Positions 1-7,029 of a DNA stretch of 64,000 nt are shown piece by piece. This DNA comes from SIG701 sp045123975 (GTDB lineage Bacteria; Bacillota; Clostridia; Oscillospirales; CAG-272), in contig JBGVKV010000063.1 of the NCBI GenBank assembly GCA_045123975.1, positions 1 through 64,000 on the forward strand, in the 5' to 3' direction. Both the position numbers and the translations under genes were made by a program. The notes under the pieces were generated by a model. The model was given only the letters and a program-made list of their open reading frames with translations. It was not told where the DNA came from and did not search any database. Positions within the stretch are counted from its first letter, which is position 1. Each line of letters starts with the position of its first letter.

Positions 1-62
1 CCTCCGTCGGCTGAATTGGGATGCGGTGGACGCTACGCTCATCGCACGGAAATGCGAAATAT

Positions 63-93
63 AAAAGGGGAGGTGCAAAGCACCTCCCCTTTT
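63..93 (-). terminator. Intrinsic terminator of the spoVA operon
   Basis: A 14-bp inverted repeat (63-76 and 80-93) with an AAA loop begins one base after the spoVAE stop codon. Its A-rich outer end becomes the U tract on the minus strand. The stem is perfect, so this closes the spoVAC-D-E transcript. Bases 1-62 hold nothing I can assign. Confidence 0.85.
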
Positions 94-94
94 C

Positions 95-454
95 TCAATT
101 CTTCGTCTTTCCCCGGAAGAAGACGGCGGCCAGCAAACCGAACACCAGAGCGGCGGTAATCCCCGCCGCGGTTTCGCTGATTCCGCCTGTCAACGCACCG
201 AGCAGTCCCTTTTCGCTGACCGCTTCCTTCACGCCCCGGGCGATCAGATAGCCAAATCCCGTCAGAGGCGTGGCGGCGCCGCACCCGGCGAATTTTGCAA
301 AAGGCTCGTATACGCCGACGGCGCCCAGGATCACGCCGCCTACCACGTAGGACACAAGAATCCGGGCGGGAGTCAGCTTCGTTTTATCGATGAGGATCTG
401 GGCGGGCAAGCAAAGCAGCCCCCCGATTACAAAGGCCCACACGTAATCCATCAT
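95..454 (-). CDS. spoVAE: Stage V sporulation protein AE (SpoVAE/SpoVAEb)
   Basis: A small, wholly hydrophobic protein of 119 residues with about four membrane segments. It carries the family's glycine-rich signature, with FAGCGAATPLTGFG around residues 55-70. With SpoVAC it forms the inner-spore-membrane channel that loads dipicolinic acid during sporulation and releases it in germination (family knowledge). The start is the ATG at 454, six bases after a strong AGGGAGGG ribosome site; an ATG three bases further in is also possible. It is the last gene of the spoVAC-spoVAD-spoVAE operon, 13 bp after spoVAD, and is followed at once by a terminator. Confidence 0.93.
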   Translation of the reverse strand: MMDYVWAFVIGGLLCLPAQILIDKTKLTPARILVSYVVGGVILGAVGVYEPFAKFAGCGAATPLTGFGYLIARGVKEAVSEKGLLGALTGGISETAAGITAALVFGLLAAVFFRGKTKN

Positions 455-467
455 AAACAGCCCTCCC

Positions 468-1499
468 TTACGCAATGGTGATGCGCACCAGATGGGCGAT
501 CCCGGGAATGGATTGCCCCTGCTGGATGCTCATGGGACTCATCAAAGCCCCGGTGCCCAAAAACAGAATATCTCTCAGCCGTCCCGCGCGCATCTCGTGC
601 AGGAGATAGCCGGCGGTGACTACCGCACTGCATCCGCATCCCGAGCCGCCGGCGTGCTTGTCCGTGGCATCCGCATCGTAGATCAGATTGCCGCAGTCTG
701 TGTGTACGGAGGCAATCTCCAATCCTGCCGCTTTGGCAAAATCGCAGAGAATGGCGGAGCCCTCCGCTCCCAGATCCCCCGTTACAATCAGATCGAAGGA
801 ATCCGGTGACAAATGGCTTTCCAAAAAATAGCGCATCAGGGTGTCCAGTGCCGCGGGCGCCATGGCAGCTCCCATATTGTTCGCATCCTTGATGCCCCGA
901 TCCACGGAGATGCCGGGCAGGACTTCCGTAATGCGGGGCAGGCATTCGTTCTGTACACCCCGTGGATAGTAGCTTTCCCTGAGATCGCTGAGCAGGAACG
1001 CAGCGGCACCGGTTACAGTCCATTGTGCGGTGGGCGGCCGCTGTCCGCCGTATTCCATGGGATAGCGGAACTGTCTTTCTGCGGAGCAGTAGTGAGAGGA
1101 AACGGCACTGATCACCCGACCGCCTACGGTGCAGGCGTAGAGGGCGCCCAGGCAGAGCCCCTCCGCTGCGGTGGAGCATGCCCCATACAATCCGAAAAAG
1201 GGAATGTTATAGGAGAGCAGACCGTATCCCGCGCCCGTGCACTGATTGAGCAAATCTCCCGAGAAAACGGCGGCGATGTCCTCGTCCTTCAGCTTGGCCC
1301 GACCGAGCAGGGAACCCACCGCCATACGCTGCATCTCGCTTTCCGCTTTTTCCCAGGTGTCCATACCGAAGGTGTCGTCCTTCGGATCGTGAAAGTCAAA
1401 ATACTCCCCCAAGGGGCCCGCGAATTCCTCGTGCCCCACCACGGTGGATGCGCCGGCAATATAGATAGGCTTTGGCAGTTTGATGATGGAATGTCCCAT
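468..1499 (-). CDS. spoVAD: Stage V sporulation protein AD (SpoVAD)
   Basis: 343 residues with a thiolase-like fold, the usual length for SpoVAD. It opens with a GASTVVGHEE-type N terminus and carries FGLYGACSTAAEG near residue 115 and a Gly/Cys-rich segment (GGSGCGCSA) near residue 290. SpoVAD sits on the outer face of the spore inner membrane and binds dipicolinic acid for the SpoVAC/E channel (family knowledge). The ATG at 1499 follows a GAGGTG site, which overlaps a possible GTG start at 1505. It lies 7 bp after spoVAC and 13 bp before spoVAE, so the three are co-transcribed. Confidence 0.95.
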   Translation of the reverse strand: MGHSIIKLPKPIYIAGASTVVGHEEFAGPLGEYFDFHDPKDDTFGMDTWEKAESEMQRMAVGSLLGRAKLKDEDIAAVFSGDLLNQCTGAGYGLLSYNIPFFGLYGACSTAAEGLCLGALYACTVGGRVISAVSSHYCSAERQFRYPMEYGGQRPPTAQWTVTGAAAFLLSDLRESYYPRGVQNECLPRITEVLPGISVDRGIKDANNMGAAMAPAALDTLMRYFLESHLSPDSFDLIVTGDLGAEGSAILCDFAKAAGLEIASVHTDCGNLIYDADATDKHAGGSGCGCSAVVTAGYLLHEMRAGRLRDILFLGTGALMSPMSIQQGQSIPGIAHLVRITIA

Positions 1500-1506
1500 A
1501 TGCACC

Positions 1507-1953
1507 TCAGAAAAACGTGTTGATAATCCAGTAGATTACGCCGTAGACCGTGCCGGCGGCCATGCCGTACAGAATCACGGGGCCGGCGATGGAGAAGATC
1601 TTGGCGCCCACGCCCAAAATGAATCCTTCTCCTTTGGTATCGATGGCGGGGGCGGCCACTGCATTGGCGAAGCCGGTGATGGGAACCAGCGTGCCCGCCC
1701 CTGCCCATTTGGCAATATTGTCGAATATGCCGAGACCGGTAAGCAGTGCGGTCAGAAACACCAGGGAGACCGACACCAGCGCTGCCGCATCGTCCTTTTC
1801 CATTCCCCAGGATTTGTACAGGGCAAGAAGTCCCTGGGCGCCGGCGCAGATGGATCCTCCCGTCAAGAACGCCCGCACGCAGTTCTTGGCCAGAGGAGAT
1901 TTTTTTGCCCGGGCGTTCACGTACCGTTTGTAATTTTCGCTGTCCGTGTGCAT
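1507..1953 (-). CDS. spoVAC: Stage V sporulation protein AC (SpoVAC)
   Basis: 148 residues: a short hydrophilic N terminus of about 30 residues, then hydrophobic segments with the SpoVA signature (TGGSICAGAQGLL near residue 33, VPITGFANAVAAPA near residue 95). SpoVAC is the membrane channel component, described as mechanosensitive, for dipicolinate passage in spores (family knowledge). The start at 1953 is set by GGAGG seven to eight bases upstream; an upstream extension has no ribosome site. It is the first gene of the operon, preceded by a sigma-G-like promoter at 1983-2011. Confidence 0.95.
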   Translation of the reverse strand: MHTDSENYKRYVNARAKKSPLAKNCVRAFLTGGSICAGAQGLLALYKSWGMEKDDAAALVSVSLVFLTALLTGLGIFDNIAKWAGAGTLVPITGFANAVAAPAIDTKGEGFILGVGAKIFSIAGPVILYGMAAGTVYGVIYWIINTFF

Positions 1954-1982
1954 ATGCGTCCTCCGTTTTATCAAGTTGGGGA

Positions 1983-2011
1983 TAGTATTTCCTGGCCTGG
2001 GGGGATTATGC
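1983..2011 (-). promoter_or_regulatory. Sigma-G-like (forespore) promoter of spoVAC-D-E
   Basis: On the minus strand a GCATA box (2007-2011) is followed 17-18 bases later by AATACTA (ATACTA at 1983-1988), about 30 bp upstream of the spoVAC start. This fits the known sigma-G/sigma-F consensus (GNATR, then CATNNTA), and spoVA is a sigma-G operon in Bacillus. There is no competing sigma-A site at this spacing. The assignment is by motif only. Confidence 0.6.
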
Positions 2012-2108
2012 GTAAAATATTTATGAATTATTCATTATTTGTATAGAAAATGGGGATGGAAATGTAGTATACTGTACGTAGATCAAAATACGATTGAGGA
2101 GTGAGAGT

Positions 2109-2528
2109 ATGTCTTTTTTTGACAATCTGAAGAAAAATATCAATACGGCGGCTAATTATACCGTGCAGAAGACCGGTGAGATGACCGAGGCGGCCAAGAT
2201 CCGTCTGGACATCCGTACCCAGAATCTGCGCCTGGCGAAGTGCTTTGAAAATATCGGCCAGCTCTACTATAAGAGCATCAAGGAAGAGGGCGAGATCCCC
2301 GCGGCGGAGATGGATGCCTATATGCTGGAAGCCGACGGAATCAAACTGGAAATTTCTATTCTGCGCCGAGAGCTGGCAAAGGCTCAGGGCTGCGTGATCT
2401 GCTCCGCCTGCGGTGCCCAGATCAGCAACAAGTCCGTGTACTGCCCTTTGTGCGGCATCAAGCTGGAGGCTGAGGAAGAATCCGCGGAGGAAACCGTGGA
2501 GATCTCTGAGGAGACTCCGGAAGAATAA
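2109..2528 (+). CDS. Zinc-ribbon domain protein of unknown role
   Basis: 139 residues. The N-terminal half (about 1-90) is a charged helical, probably coiled-coil region with the pattern FDNLKKNINTAANYT. The C-terminal part holds a four-cysteine zinc ribbon, CSACG near residue 98 and CPLCG near residue 116, ending in an acidic Glu-rich tail. There is no signal peptide or membrane segment, so it should be cytoplasmic. The ATG at 2109 is chosen over a TTG at 2094 because GAGGAGTGAG lies just upstream. Proteins of this build are common in Clostridia without a proven function. It is followed in the same direction by a cytidine deaminase and an AAA ATPase. Confidence 0.75.
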   Translation: MSFFDNLKKNINTAANYTVQKTGEMTEAAKIRLDIRTQNLRLAKCFENIGQLYYKSIKEEGEIPAAEMDAYMLEADGIKLEISILRRELAKAQGCVICSACGAQISNKSVYCPLCGIKLEAEEESAEETVEISEETPEE

Positions 2529-2547
2529 TTCAAAGACTGGACAAACG

Positions 2548-2576
2548 CAGGCACAGCGGTAAAACCGCTGTGCCTG
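2548..2576 (+). other. 13-bp perfect hairpin between two genes, no U tract
   Basis: A 13-bp perfect inverted repeat (2548-2560 and 2564-2576) with an AAA loop lies between the zinc-ribbon and deaminase genes. No T run follows, so it is unlikely to be a complete terminator. It could protect or process the transcript, or limit read-through. Confidence 0.6.
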
Positions 2577-2614
2577 TCTGTAATCGTGTGCGGAAATCCA
2601 GGGAGGGAAATACG

Positions 2615-3010
2615 ATGGATGCAGTATGGACGGATATGTATGAAGCGGCCAAAGCCGCACTGAATGCCCGCAGAATCTCCGAATACGTAACGTGCGGCGA
2701 GGTGGCGGCAGCTATTTTGTCCACATCGGGGAAAATATACACGGGCGTCTGTGTGGACACCTGCTCCACTTTGGGAATCTGTGCGGAGCGGAACGCAATT
2801 TTCCATATGATCACCTGTGGGGAGAAGGAGATCGATCGGGTTTTGTGCATTCTTCCCGACGGATCCTGCGGCGCACCCTGCGGTGCCTGCCGGGAGTTGA
2901 TGGTACAGCTTATGGCGGGAAAATATTACGATATTGAAATTATGATGGATTACACCACCGGCCGCACCGTAACGTTGGGTGAGATCACGCCGGAGTGGTG
3001 GATCCGCTGA
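2615..3010 (+). CDS. Cytidine deaminase-family protein
   Basis: 131 residues, typical of tetrameric cytidine deaminases. The zinc-ligand motifs are present: CAERNA near residue 54 (Cys, catalytic Glu) and PCGACRE near residue 88. The fold suggests hydrolytic deamination of cytidine or deoxycytidine to the uridine form in pyrimidine salvage; blasticidin-S-deaminase-type enzymes share the layout, so substrate is not certain. The ATG at 2615 follows GGGAGGG. The stop is 10 bp before the next start, indicating co-transcription with the AAA ATPase. Confidence 0.85.
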   Translation: MDAVWTDMYEAAKAALNARRISEYVTCGEVAAAILSTSGKIYTGVCVDTCSTLGICAERNAIFHMITCGEKEIDRVLCILPDGSCGAPCGACRELMVQLMAGKYYDIEIMMDYTTGRTVTLGEITPEWWIR

Positions 3011-3020
3011 GGAGAGTACG

Positions 3021-4058
3021 ATGGACAAAAAAGACGAGATTATCTCCATGCAGCTGGACCTGATCCGTTCCATGACGGAAAACAATATGCGGAGAGTGGG
3101 CACGGATCTTTGGGGAAGCGGACGGGCGGATAAGCCGGCGCCCGCGGTGACAAACGGCACTTCCCCCGAAAAGGCCGCACCGAAGTCGAAGGTAAAAACG
3201 GAAACACCTCCGGAGGAGGAAATTCCGCCGAGGGAGGATATAGCCGATCTTAAGAAGGAGCTTTCCTCCTACATAGGCCTTTCTGCCGTAAAGGCGGAGG
3301 TGGAAAATCTCATCAATATGGCTACCGTCTACGGGATGCGTCGGGAGCACGGTCTGCCCACGGCGGATATGTCCTTGCATATGGTGTTCTCCGGCAATCC
3401 CGGTACGGGTAAAACCATGATCGCCCGTTTTATGGCGCGGGTGTACCACTCTCTCGGAATTCTGTCCAAGGGACAGCTTGTGGAGGTGGACCGAAGCGGC
3501 CTTGTGGCGGGATACGTGGGACAGACGGCCATCAAAACATCCAAGGTGCTGGAAAGGGCCAAGGGCGGCGTATTGTTTATCGACGAAGCCTACACCCTGA
3601 CCTCCAAGGAAGGAAACGATTTCGGATACGAGGCTGTGGATACGGTTCTGAAGGCCATGGAAGACAACCGGGAGGATCTGGTGGTCATCGTGGCAGGATA
3701 TATCGATCGGATGGAAACCTTCATCGATTCCAACCCGGGGCTCCAGTCCCGCTTCAATAAGTATCTTCACTTTGCCGATTACAGCGCCGAGGAGATGACG
3801 GATATCTTCCTTATGCAGTGCGAAAAGAACTGCTATACGCCGGACGAGGATGCGGTGGAGGCGATCCGCGAGTATCTTCGTATGGCCTCCGAGGAGGCCG
3901 GCGAGTTCGGCAACGCCCGCGGTGTGCGCAACGTGTTTGAAAAGGTGCTTTCCGCCCAGGCCAATCGGCTGGCGATGGCGGGGGATATCACCCGTGAGGA
4001 ACTGATGCGCCTGACAAAAGAGGATGTGCAGACGGCGGTCTACGGCAAAACGGAATAA
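3021..4058 (+). CDS. SpoVK/CbbX-like AAA+ ATPase
   Basis: 345 residues. A charged, low-complexity N-terminal region (about 1-75) precedes one AAA+ module. Walker A is GNPGTGKT near residue 124, Walker B is LFIDEAY near residue 185, and the C-terminal lid carries the NARGVRNVFE sensor-2 arginine motif near residue 302. The closest named relatives are SpoVK (spore maturation) and CbbX (remodelling of inhibited Rubisco); both remodel protein partners by threading. The partner here is unknown, and the deaminase and zinc-ribbon neighbours are candidates. The ATG at 3021 follows GGAGAG. Confidence 0.85.
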   Translation: MDKKDEIISMQLDLIRSMTENNMRRVGTDLWGSGRADKPAPAVTNGTSPEKAAPKSKVKTETPPEEEIPPREDIADLKKELSSYIGLSAVKAEVENLINMATVYGMRREHGLPTADMSLHMVFSGNPGTGKTMIARFMARVYHSLGILSKGQLVEVDRSGLVAGYVGQTAIKTSKVLERAKGGVLFIDEAYTLTSKEGNDFGYEAVDTVLKAMEDNREDLVVIVAGYIDRMETFIDSNPGLQSRFNKYLHFADYSAEEMTDIFLMQCEKNCYTPDEDAVEAIREYLRMASEEAGEFGNARGVRNVFEKVLSAQANRLAMAGDITREELMRLTKEDVQTAVYGKTE

Positions 4059-4063
4059 GAAAC

Positions 4064-4099
4064 ACGCAGGGTGTCGCAAAGACCCCTGCGTTGTTTTTT
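4064..4099 (+). terminator. Intrinsic terminator after the AAA ATPase
   Basis: An 8-bp stem (4064-4071 with 4084-4091) is followed by a T-rich run to 4099. The run overlaps the end of the convergent phosphate-permease gene. Confidence 0.8.
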
Positions 4100-5036
4100 A
4101 CAGAGCGGCAGAGAAAATCAGGGAAAGATAATATCCCAATGCTGCGCAGATGGGAAAGGTAACCACCCAGGCGGCCACACACCGCAGAAACTGGCTTTTG
4201 TGAATTTTGCAAAGGGGAGAAACTGCCGCCGCCGCGGCTACGGCCGCGGTTTTCGTATGGGTGGTGGAGGCGGGAATCCCCCCGAGGCTGAGCGCAAGCA
4301 ATGCCGCGTCACAGGCAATGTCAGCGGCCAGGGCGGCGTGGGGGTGGAGATCGGCCAGATCCGATCCCACTGCATTCGTCATGCGGCGGCCGCCGCAGAG
4401 GGAACCGATGGCCATCACGACGGCGCTGAAACCGATGAGGACAGGGGGGCGGGCGGCTATGGCCACCAGGGAAAGAAAAGCGCAGAACTTGGACAGATCC
4501 TGTATTCCGTGGAGAAAAGAGGATGCCCCGGCGGAGAGGATCTGCCACCTCCGGAGTGTGGCGGAACGAAGATTGAAAGGAAGAAATCGGGGCAGAACCG
4601 TGCCCGCCACGGCCCCGGCCAACACACAAAGGCTCATCCAGAAAAGGGCAGGCAGAAGGGGAGAGATTACGGAGGTGTTGCCGCTCAAAGCGGCGGACGC
4701 CCCGGCCGCAGCTGCCAAAAGACCGTGGCTTTCGCTGGTGGGCAAGGCAAGAATCCAGGCAATCAGGGCGAACAGTACGGTGGCGGTGAGGGAGGCAAGC
4801 ACCCCGATCTCCGCCGTTCGGCCGAAATCCCAGGCGGCCAGAACGGATTCGCCGATTCCCCCGAACAGCCATACTCCGCACACTCCGCCGATTCCGTTGC
4901 ATATCCCGCACAAAACGGCACCGTGCCCCATAGAGATCGCCCCCGAGCATACGGCGGTGGCGATGGAACCGCAGGCATCGGTGGCACCGTTCAGAAAAAT
5001 CAAAAGAAAGATAACGACCGCGATGGCAAATTCCAT
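4098..5036 (-). CDS. PiT-family inorganic phosphate permease
   Basis: 312 residues with about eight to ten membrane segments. It carries the two PiT signatures: an N-terminal GATDACGSIATA near residue 15 (the usual GANDxA has Thr in place of Asn) and a C-terminal GIPASTTHTKTA near residue 258. PiT carriers take up metal-phosphate complexes driven by protons (family knowledge). The ATG at 5036 is set by GGGGGAGG eight bases upstream; longer readings have no ribosome site and are hydrophilic. No PhoU-like partner is adjacent. The changed N-terminal signature leaves the exact substrate a little uncertain. Confidence 0.85.
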   Translation of the reverse strand: MEFAIAVVIFLLIFLNGATDACGSIATAVCSGAISMGHGAVLCGICNGIGGVCGVWLFGGIGESVLAAWDFGRTAEIGVLASLTATVLFALIAWILALPTSESHGLLAAAAGASAALSGNTSVISPLLPALFWMSLCVLAGAVAGTVLPRFLPFNLRSATLRRWQILSAGASSFLHGIQDLSKFCAFLSLVAIAARPPVLIGFSAVVMAIGSLCGGRRMTNAVGSDLADLHPHAALAADIACDAALLALSLGGIPASTTHTKTAAVAAAAAVSPLCKIHKSQFLRCVAAWVVTFPICAALGYYLSLIFSAAL

Positions 5037-5067
5037 AAGCCTCCCCCGGTGAATATCGCGGTTTCGA

Positions 5068-5096
5068 TTGACAAAACCGCGGGAAATTGGTATCAT
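5068..5096 (+). promoter_or_regulatory. Sigma-A promoter of the regulator gene at 5132
   Basis: TTGACA (5068-5073), 17-bp spacer, TATCAT (5091-5096). It lies just outside the divergent permease start (5036), so the two promoter regions overlap. Confidence 0.7.
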
Positions 5097-5131
5097 ATAC
5101 TGTAGTAAAAATATGCACACGCGAGGCGAAT

Positions 5132-5758
5132 ATGATGGGTTACGCATGCAATGAGGGCGAGATTTTGTTCTTTGGCTTTGATTGTGCTTTGCGTCGGATG
5201 CTGAGTGCCTTGTGTGGTGTTTCCGGCGAGGCCGATGCATCGGTTGTGCCCCGACTGTGCATAGCCGACGGGGAAGATCCCCGGGCCTGTGATCGATGCA
5301 CAAAGACGGCTGCCGCGCATCGTGCAGCCATACTGATCATTGGCGGGGATGGGCGCGGTACCCATTATTTACCCAGGCCCTTTCTGTTTTCGGATTTTAC
5401 GGATCTGCTGCAGCAGATTCTGGAGGCGGACAGGGTGAGCGGGGAATCCTCCCCTAAAGGAAAATGTACCGTGTGCCGATTGGCCCTGACGTCCGACAAC
5501 TGGGCTTCCTTCGGGGAGAATCGATGCCGTCTGTCCCCCGCCGAGGCGCAGATCCTCCGACTGCTTTTGCAGAACGCACCCGCTCCCGTTTCCCGGGAGA
5601 CGCTCTCTCAGGTGTTCGTAGGAAAAAACGGAAACGGAGTGGACGTGTACGTCAGCTATCTGCGGCGTAAATTGGGGGGGCTTACACCGAAAGTGGGGAT
5701 CGTTTCCGTCCGTGGACGGGGATATTCCTTGGTCGGTGGGGAATCTATACAGAATTGA
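5132..5758 (+). CDS. Orphan response-regulator-like protein, degenerate receiver plus OmpR-type winged helix
   Basis: 208 residues. Residues about 125-205 form an OmpR/PhoB-type winged helix: LSPAEAQILRLLLQN, then the recognition region VDVYVSYLRRKL and the wing VRGRGYSLV. Residues 1-105 resemble a receiver domain in outline (AILIIGGDGRG, then RPFLFSDFTDLLQQIL where receivers have K-P-F), but I cannot find the usual acidic pair and phospho-acceptor Asp. No histidine kinase is adjacent. I infer a phosphorylation-independent transcription factor. The start is ATG 5132 (or 5135), after GCGAGGCG. Confidence 0.72.
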   Translation: MMGYACNEGEILFFGFDCALRRMLSALCGVSGEADASVVPRLCIADGEDPRACDRCTKTAAAHRAAILIIGGDGRGTHYLPRPFLFSDFTDLLQQILEADRVSGESSPKGKCTVCRLALTSDNWASFGENRCRLSPAEAQILRLLLQNAPAPVSRETLSQVFVGKNGNGVDVYVSYLRRKLGGLTPKVGIVSVRGRGYSLVGGESIQN

Positions 5759-5779
5759 ATCAAAAATGGAGATAGAAGA

Positions 5780-6967
5780 ATGAAAGAAGTAATCCTTTGC
5801 AAATATGGTGAAATCATTTTGAAGGGCGCCAACAAATCCCAGTTCGAGAGCTTGCTGCTCCGCGAGGTGCGCCGCCGTGCCGCCCACGTGGGTAAGTTTG
5901 ACGTAAGCTACGCCCAGAGCACCGTGTGCATCGCCCCCTTGACGGATGAAGAGGATATGGAGGAGATGTTCCGCCAGGCCAAGCACGTCTTTGGCTTTGT
6001 GGGCATCACCCGTGCCGCCGTGGCGGAAAAGACCGTGGAGGACATCTGCCGCGTGGCGGCGGAGTATCTGCCTCCCTACCTGGCAGGTGCCAGAAAACTC
6101 CGCGTAGAAGCCAAGCGATCCGATAAGCGGTTCCCCCTGAAGTCCCCTGAACTGGCGGGCGAAGTGGGCGGCGCCATTCTGTCCGTAATGCCTCATCTGA
6201 AGGTGGATCTGACCCACCCCGACGTGACCGTCCGGGTGGAGGTGCGCGATCAGTATGCGTACGTGCACGCAGGTCAGGAAAAGGGCGCGGGCGGTATCCC
6301 GCTGGGCTCCGGCGGACGGGGACTGCTGCTCCTCTCCGGCGGTATCGACAGCCCCGTGGCCGGCTATATGATGGCCCGCCGCGGACTGGCGTTGGACGCT
6401 TTGTATTTTGAGAGCATCCCCTACACCAGCGAGCTGGCACGGGAGAAGGTATTTACCCTGGCCAAAATTATGACGGAATACTGCGGCAAGATCCGCATGC
6501 ACGTGATCTCCCTGACGAAGATCCAGGAAGCCATCCGGGATAACTGCGATGAGGATTACTTCACCTTGCTTCTGCGCCGCTTTATGATGCGCCTGTCCTG
6601 CCGTATGGCAGAGCAGTGTGGTGCTCCCGCCTTGATCACCGGCGAGAGCCTGGGCCAGGTGGCCAGCCAGACTATGGCGGCTATATGTGTGACGGAGAAC
6701 GCTTCCGACCGTCCCATCCTGCGTCCCTGCATCGGTATGGACAAAGAAGAGATCGTCCGCACCGCCCGTGAGATCGGCACCTTTGAGACGTCCATTCTTC
6801 CTTACGAGGACTGTTGTACGGTATTTACCCCCCGCCATCCCAAAACCCAGCCGGTGCTGGAGAAGGTGCTGGAGCAGGAGGCAAAGCTGGATTACGACAC
6901 CCTTCTTGAGGAAGCATGGCTGACCCGCAATACGCTTGTGGCCGAGCCCTTCTCCCTGGAAGCCTGA
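5780..6967 (+). CDS. thiI: tRNA 4-thiouridine synthase / sulfurtransferase ThiI
   Basis: 395 residues: an N-terminal ferredoxin-like and THUMP region (about 1-165) and a PP-loop adenylation domain with LLLSGGIDSPVAGY near residue 182. It lacks the C-terminal rhodanese domain of the Escherichia coli enzyme, as in most Firmicutes. ThiI activates U8 of tRNA with ATP and adds sulfur; in some bacteria it also supports thiamine thiazole formation. No cysteine-desulfurase gene is adjacent. The start has GGAGATAG upstream and lies 21 bp after the preceding regulator gene. Confidence 0.95.
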   Translation: MKEVILCKYGEIILKGANKSQFESLLLREVRRRAAHVGKFDVSYAQSTVCIAPLTDEEDMEEMFRQAKHVFGFVGITRAAVAEKTVEDICRVAAEYLPPYLAGARKLRVEAKRSDKRFPLKSPELAGEVGGAILSVMPHLKVDLTHPDVTVRVEVRDQYAYVHAGQEKGAGGIPLGSGGRGLLLLSGGIDSPVAGYMMARRGLALDALYFESIPYTSELAREKVFTLAKIMTEYCGKIRMHVISLTKIQEAIRDNCDEDYFTLLLRRFMMRLSCRMAEQCGAPALITGESLGQVASQTMAAICVTENASDRPILRPCIGMDKEEIVRTAREIGTFETSILPYEDCCTVFTPRHPKTQPVLEKVLEQEAKLDYDTLLEEAWLTRNTLVAEPFSLEA

Positions 6968-6980
6968 AACAAGATATAAC

Positions 6981-7022
6981 AAAAACCCGGTATGGCAAAC
7001 GCCATACCGGGTTATTTTTCTT
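6981..7022. terminator. Bidirectional terminator between thiI and guaB
   Basis: A 13-bp perfect stem (6984-6996 and 7001-7013) with an AAAC loop has an A run on one side and a T-rich run on the other. It can therefore stop both convergent transcripts. Confidence 0.88.
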
Positions 7023-7029
7023 TTGAGAA

